A stretch of 64,000 nt of DNA, from assembly GCA_034008185.1 (NCBI GenBank), contig CM067091.1, positions 8,969,799-9,033,798 on the forward strand, written 5' to 3'. The position numbers and the translations under genes are program-made. The notes beneath the pieces are model-generated. The model was given only the letters and a program-made list of their open reading frames with translations, did no database searches and was not told the DNA's origin. This stretch comes from Gorsachius magnificus (lineage: Eukaryota; Chordata; Aves; Pelecaniformes; Ardeidae). Positions within the stretch are counted from its first letter, which is position 1. Each line of letters starts with the position of its first letter. Below are positions 59,501 through 64,000 of the stretch, one piece after another.

Positions 59501-62500
59501 AGAGGAAAGAAGAGGTGCTGCAAATACCTCCTAGGTACCCCCCAGTAATGTTGTGCCAAGAGGATTCTCCTGTTTATCCTGTAGGAGGAAGCACTGCCCT
59601 GTGAGAGGTCTGACTGACTGGTGTCTTCCTTCAACCTACCTGGGTGAGAGCCTGCAGCCCTTTTGTAGATAATGCGTGAGTCTTCCTGCGGACGCCAAGA
59701 GGAGGCCAAAGTATGGGGGAGATGGCTTAATTGGTCTAGAGAGGAACTCAGGGTGATACTGAACACCAACAAAGAAAGGATGCTCTAAGAGAAAGAAAGA
59801 GAAAACATTAATGTCATGTCTCTTAAGCCTGTGGCTCAACTGCAGTTGAAAGCACTGATCAAGCCCTGGTGATGGGGAAGCAGCGTCATTTCTATCCTGC
59901 CTTTTGTCCCTAAATGGACAGGCACATAGGATTCTTTTTTTAGTGTCATTTTATGGACAGAATCATTCTGAGAGAGCCTGGACTGGTCCCCCAGAAAAAC
60001 CTCCTCAATTACCCTCCGAACACTCTCCCTTGTATACCTACACCCACAAACTAATTGCTTAAGTACTCACCTTCCAACTCAACCACTTCCATTCGCTCTC
60101 CCTCCTCATCCTGGCCTACGAACTTCAAGCCTTGCTCTTCAAAACACTTTTTCAATTCTGGATTGACCTAGAAGACCAGAAGCAAGAAAACCCATGATCT
60201 CTTGTGTTTGGATTACACAGAAATGCTCAACACCTACAACAGCGTTTTTACCTCAAATCTGTGTCTATGTCTCTCTTCCAAGAAATCATGATCCCCGTAC
60301 AGCTTCCCTGCACCAAAAGGAGGATGTTTCTTAGAGGAAATGCCAAACAGTTCACACGATGCCAAGTTTTAACAAGTTCATATGAACAGCATCCATCAGA
60401 ATCTGCCATTTTGCTACTCGAACAAAGCCTGCAAACACCGACCGTTCAAGGACACTTTAACACTCCCAGGTCTCATTTCCCCATACCCACCATACATGCA
60501 CATCATCCCCAGAAAACACTTCCAAAAGAAGTAAGAAATGCCTTACTCATGATTGAGTTCTTGGTTTGGAAGAGTGTTCTTCTCTTGCCAAGCCTCATGG
60601 TCCCACCCATTTGCCCAGGATTATGTTCCGGCATGTCTATGACCTGTGAAAAGCATTCAGAGAGGGAGGTGAGAATGAAGAAGGAATAACAGTCCCAGGC
60701 AGACTCTGAAATGTTAAAGGGGGAAAAACCCCCAACATCCATACAGAAAACAAGCAAACCACCCCAAGGAACACTGTCTTGACAAGGTAGACCAACAGAC
60801 CTAGATTGGTTAGCCGAGTTATTCTAGTAAAGGCTGTACAGAACATACAGAAGGTTTGTGGGTATTCAGGAAGCCTTAGCACAGGGAATGGTCTCAGTCA
60901 AAGCCTACAAAGATCCCATACACTAACACTGCACTATTTACTGAACTGAATGTTAAACAAACAAACAAGTAAATTTACAGAAAAAAAAAATCCCCAAATC
61001 AGAATCAATTATACTTTGATAAATAACTTCATAAGCAGGTTTTCTGAGATATTTTTCCTTTTGAGTAACACTTGAAGTTCTAGCAGAAGCCAATCGTTAC
61101 AGTGGACCCTGAACAAAGCACACAGAGCCTGCAGTCTAAGAAAGGCAGGTTCAGAAATCCATCCACAAATGTTCCACGGAATTCATGACTGTCTTATTTT
61201 AATTTCTGGGATCATAATTAAACAGCTACGCAGTGGAATCTGGATATCTCAAAATCTTTCACATTTGCTCTGTGAAATCAGTTCGCTATCAAACTGCCCT
61301 TTAAGAACCTTTTACCTCTTAAAAAACACCTTATGAAAAAGTATAATTAAAAATTAAATATTAGCGTTTCACCTACAAAAAGCACTGCAACCTTCTATGA
61401 AGCAGCAATTGCTTTGCCTAGTTAACTAGGCAAAGACATTTTCACATTAGTAAATGCTGGAAGACAGACTTAAAAGCCACAAGACATAATAATCCAAGCT
61501 CTTAACTGCACCTACAGGTATGTGCAGAGAATTCCAGCACAGTAAGGATATGACAAGCAATAATCATAAACTCACCACTGGATGAGTAGTTTTGGGGTCA
61601 AATTCTGTCGAGTTAGCATCTGCAATGCAACATTCATCAATCAGAAATGCAAAGTCCCTCATACCCTGACATGCATTTACAGGACCTCCCCCAGGTACAG
61701 CTGTGTCTCGTCCCCACACTTCTGGCAAGCAGCAGCCTTAACTGCGCTGAGCCACTCACCTGCACAGAGCTGCCAGCTCAGCCCCCAACACAGAGACAGG
61801 ACTCTCTCAGCACTGTTCAGTATGAATTTCTGAGACTGACTGGAGTTTGCAATCTTAGGGCAACCAGTCTAGTGCAATCAGTGACGAAAGCAAGGGTCAT
61901 TCAGTAAAAGCACACATTCAACAGCTTAGAATATTTTAAATAAAGCCAGGGAGCAGGAAGGGAGCAGAAGTACTCTCAGAAACATTTTCCCCTACCTTCA
62001 CTACGAGAAAGACTCAGAATCAGGCTGAGAAACTAAATTTAGCACTCTGTAAAGGGAGTTTTGACACCAGGGACCCAGTCAATTCAAGCAGTGGAGCCCA
62101 GAAAACAATTCAACTCACTGAAGTCGGCGCAACTGCGTCATCGGCTGAATTGCTTTTTGGTCCTCATTCCCACTGGCTATAATGGGAATTTAGGATGTCC
62201 AGTACACATAGGCACAACTCCATTTCGGTGTTTTATTCAGGAGCTGAACCTCACTCTAAGCAATAGAAATTTTTCTGTCATTATAAGCATGTCTTACTCC
62301 ATTGATTTTTATTTGAATAGGATAAGTAAATTGTTCTTTTTCCTTTGAATTAGCAATGGAGATGAGGAATTTTACAAGCCTAGGAAAAAAAAAAAAGTCT
62401 CATGAAAAATTAAAAATGACAGATATTTAAAAAATTACAGGTATCACTCAAGCCAGGATGGGTTTTGTGCAATTACCTTGCCAACCAAGAACACTGCGTG

Positions 62501-63150
62501 CAAACTCCACAACTGCTAACTGCATTCCCAAACAAACTCCTGCAGAAGGCAAGGCAGAACAGAGATCAAGTCAGGACAAGGACCCCTGAGCCCGTACCGC
62601 AAAGCACGCACACCTTCACAGAGCAGTCCTGAGTCAGAGGAAAACCTGGATGAGACACAGACCTTTGGCTTGGATCTGGGCTCTGTTCCCTCTGTCCCAA
62701 GTAGTTCTGACAAGTTTTACTGCATACCTCCCTTCCCCAGCCACTCTCCTCACACGACATTTCCAGTCTCTCACTATGTCACATTTAAACAGTCACATAT
62801 TTCTTCATGCCAAGATCACCACAGCCTCCTCTGAAACTTCCAAGTCTCCTACCCCCTCATTACAGAGATTCCATTTCATCACATCCCAGCCAACTCCAAC
62901 CACTTCAGAGTGAACTATAGCTGCATTAACCAGTTAAACTGAGCATAGATCATTGCCTTCCTCAGCCACTTATAGAAAGCTCTTGTTGCAGACCAGTTAG
63001 GCTGTTACTCAACCTCCTTCTTTATTTCTTCTTATGGAGGAAACATGTTTCTCACCTAAGAAGGGTTTTTTCTGTTTTCTTGCCCAGGAAATAGCTTGAA
63101 TTTTGCCTTCTGTCCCTCGAACACCAAATCCACCGGGAACCAGAACTCCA
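56485..63150 (-). CDS. CTPS1: CTPS1, CTP synthase 1 (C-terminal 226 residues, 8 exons; 5'-partial)
   Basis: CTP synthase makes CTP from UTP with ATP and glutamine, the last step of de novo pyrimidine nucleotide synthesis. It acts in the cytosol as a tetramer that can form filaments. Exons on the minus strand are 63150-63056, 62539-62477, 61619-61576, 60643-60547, 60307-60252, 60167-60071, 59784-59640 and 56569-56485, all with AG/GT borders and matching phases. They encode the class I glutamine amidotransferase domain and the Ser-rich tail. Counting back from the stop on the 591-residue human length puts the visible Cys at 399, His at 526 and Glu at 528, the known catalytic triad, so the spacing is unchanged from human. 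The N-terminal ammonia-ligase (synthetase) domain lies right of the window. Confidence 0.97.
56905..57544 (-). mobile_element. Old CR1 LINE fragment, reverse orientation, left part
   Basis: It starts with a worn CAGAATCACAAAATAATTCA tail and continues with TTTTCCTTATATCCAGTCAG and the AGGCTGAACAAGCCCAGCTC block. It then reaches the region coding the ORF2 C-terminus. It is broken by the opposite-oriented CR1 that follows. Confidence 0.88.
57545..58330 (+). mobile_element. CR1 LINE inserted into an older CR1, forward orientation
   Basis: It begins in the ORF2 C-terminal coding part (readable as [15 protein letters not shown]) and continues through the VLGCI and [18 protein letters not shown] blocks. 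It ends with TTCCAACCTAGGATTCTATG and the 8-bp GATTCTCT-type tail. It is 5'-truncated to about 790 bp and frameshifted. The junctions are approximate. Confidence 0.9.
58331..58530 (-). mobile_element. Old CR1 LINE fragment, reverse orientation, right part
   Basis: It contains CCTTATTAAGCCTCATCAGG, then CCCACTCCTCCCGCAG and CCAGTTTGGTGTCACCTGCA. This is the upstream continuation of the ORF2 coding region of the element at 56905-57544, resuming after the inserted CR1. Confidence 0.82.
59640..59784 (-). CDS. CTPS1: CTPS1 exon: His/Glu of the glutaminase catalytic triad
   Basis: 145 nt, two bases in and two over. It encodes [20 protein letters not shown] and then [26 protein letters not shown] carries the catalytic His (codon 59755-59753) and Glu (59749-59747) that work with the Cys at 62534-62532. 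Confidence 0.98.
60071..60167 (-). CDS. CTPS1: CTPS1 exon in the glutaminase domain
   Basis: 97 nt. It encodes [20 protein letters not shown] and then [12 protein letters not shown]. The acceptor is TTCTAG. Introns on both sides are short, and the 84-bp intron 60251-60168 is close to the usual lower limit for vertebrates. Confidence 0.97.
60252..60307 (-). CDS. CTPS1: CTPS1 exon in the glutaminase domain, 56 nt
   Basis: Two bases complete an Arg codon, and the exon then encodes [18 protein letters not shown]. The acceptor is GTGCAG. Confidence 0.97.
60547..60643 (-). CDS. CTPS1: CTPS1 exon in the glutaminase domain
   Basis: 97 nt. It encodes [19 protein letters not shown] and then [29 protein letters not shown] is a well-conserved CTP synthase signature. 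Confidence 0.98.
60644..61575 (-). other. CTPS1: CTPS1 intron, 932 bp
   Basis: Intron sequence with A/T-rich stretches and no recognised element. Confidence 0.8.
61576..61619 (-). CDS. CTPS1: CTPS1 exon, 44 nt
   Basis: It completes an Asp codon and then encodes [14 protein letters not shown]. The acceptor is CATTGCAG and the donor GTGAGT. It is small but phase-matched on both sides. Confidence 0.95.
61620..62476 (-). other. CTPS1: CTPS1 intron, 857 bp
   Basis: Nothing beyond intronic sequence. An A-run lies at 62384-62395. Confidence 0.8.
62477..62539 (-). CDS. CTPS1: CTPS1 exon carrying the catalytic Cys
   Basis: 63 nt. It encodes [20 protein letters not shown] and then Q. The Cys codon is at 62534-62532 and corresponds to human Cys399, the nucleophile that releases ammonia from glutamine. 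Confidence 0.98.
62540..63055 (-). other. CTPS1: CTPS1 intron, 516 bp
   Basis: Intron between the LVPGG exon and the Cys exon. No repeat was recognised. Confidence 0.8.
63056..63150 (-). CDS. CTPS1: CTPS1 exon: start of the glutaminase motif region (first visible exon)
   Basis: 95 nt. One base completes what should be a His codon, then it encodes [19 protein letters not shown] and [12 protein letters not shown]. LVPGGFGxRG is the class I amidotransferase oxyanion-loop motif. The acceptor is CTCATGCAG at 63152-63151. The next exon upstream was not found before the window ends. Confidence 0.96.
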
Positions 63151-64000
63151 CTGCATGAGGAGGAAAAGATTCCATTCACACAGGGCTCACCAGCATGGCT
63201 CCCCCCAACCAGTACCACCTCTCTCCCATAAAATCTTGGATTTGCAAGGCCTCACTCCTGAAAAGGGCTTTAAAGTGCCCTGCGTGGCAAGGCCTGTCTG
63301 CAGCACAGTTTCCGTATGAATTCACGCAAGCGGTCACATAATGTCATAGAATTTTCAGAGAAACGTTTTATAAATACATATTTTACCTTCCCAAGAAATC
63401 CAAAATGCAATGCAGGTTACAATACCAGAATGGTTCATGTTGCATGACCCACATGCTCTGCACCAAGCATGCCTGCAAACATACCACCCAGCGCGGCCCA
63501 GGCTGAGGAAGCTGCTAGCTGCAGTGTCAAGTTGTCCTAACCGCAGGCACAAGGACACCAAATTCTGCAGGAAGTTCTTCATTCTCCTGGTACCACCCAA
63601 AGCCTGCTTTCCTGAGGGCTTCAAGCCCCACTTGTTCTTGCTTTATGGGCTAACTCTTGGCATCCCCTGCATACTAATGCTTTTCCCTTCTCGTGCTCTC
63701 CTCCTAAAGAACTTTATACCACATTTACACCTTCCATCCTCTCTCTTTGGCTTTAATAGCCTCTGCATGGAACTGGCTACTCAGAGAGGTGGTGGGGTCA
63801 CCATCTCTGGAGGTGTTCAAAAAACACGTAGATGTGGCACTTCAGGACATGGTCTATTAGGCATGGTGGTGTTGGGTTGACAGCTGGATTTGATAATCTT
63901 GGAGGTCTTTTCCAACCTTAATGACTATGATTTTTACCCTTTCCCCTTATTTCCTCTCACCCTGTTTCCCCACTAAGCCTGTGCACATCCTCATCTGCAT
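63151..64000 (-). other. CTPS1: CTPS1 intron running off the window
   Basis: I searched the minus strand for the preceding CTPS1 coding segment and did not find it. The stretch contains a CR1 3' fragment at about 63765-63932. Confidence 0.7.
63765..63932 (+). mobile_element. CR1 LINE 3' fragment, forward orientation
   Basis: It contains GAGGTGGTGGGGTCACCATC, then GGAGGTGTTCAAAAAACACG and ends GGTCTTTTCCAACCTTAATG followed by ACTATGA. It is a typical truncated CR1 3' end. Confidence 0.92.

Larger units (their letters stand above)
56570..59639 (-). other. CTPS1: CTPS1 last intron, 3.1 kb
   Basis: The intron holds a nested pair of CR1 elements at 56905-58530. The remaining sequence (56570-56904 and 58531-59639) has an A-run near 59227-59239 and no recognised gene. 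Confidence 0.85.

Overview
This is a piece of a bird nuclear genome. The protein-coding exons are vertebrate, with GT/AG introns. The dispersed repeats are CR1 LINEs, including one almost full-length copy whose 3' tail is the 8-bp ATAGAATC-type repeat, together with solo LTRs of an avian ERVL-like family. No bacterial or viral gene, tRNA, rRNA or CRISPR array was seen. The species cannot be fixed from this window.

Two genes face each other tail to tail. SCMH1, a Polycomb-group Scm homologue, runs on the + strand from 682 to a stop at 48990-48992. Twelve coding exons are visible, and their phases join without a break into 663 codons. They encode, in order, two MBT repeats, a basic linker, the SLED domain, a Ser/Pro-rich segment and a C-terminal SAM domain. 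Its first exons lie left of the window. CTPS1, CTP synthase 1, runs on the - strand. Its last eight coding exons lie at 63150-56485 and cover the glutamine amidotransferase half and the C-terminal tail, about residues 366-591 in human numbering. Its synthetase half and promoter lie right of the window. The same SCMH1/CTPS1 convergent neighbourhood is known on human chromosome 1p34.

Layout: 1-6035 holds the MBT exons. 6036-26404 is a 20.4-kb intron with three solo LTRs (two of them an inverted pair with intact 5-bp target duplications) and old CR1 pieces. 26405-29439 holds the linker and SLED exons. 29440-42831 holds sparsely spaced linker exons and the first SAM exon. 42832-48866 is an intron mostly filled by a 4.3-kb antisense CR1. 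48867-about 50975 holds the last exon and 3' UTR. 50976-about 53255 is a GC-rich intergenic gap. About 53255-64000 is CTPS1, whose last intron contains a CR1 nested in another CR1.

The two genes do unrelated jobs: chromatin repression, and CTP synthesis from UTP, ATP and glutamine. Nothing in the window suggests that they work together. I found no convincing new biological system. The points worth a second look are the structure of the CR1 copy, the LTR pair, one poorly recognised SCMH1 exon, and a U/A-tract element in the SCMH1 3' UTR.
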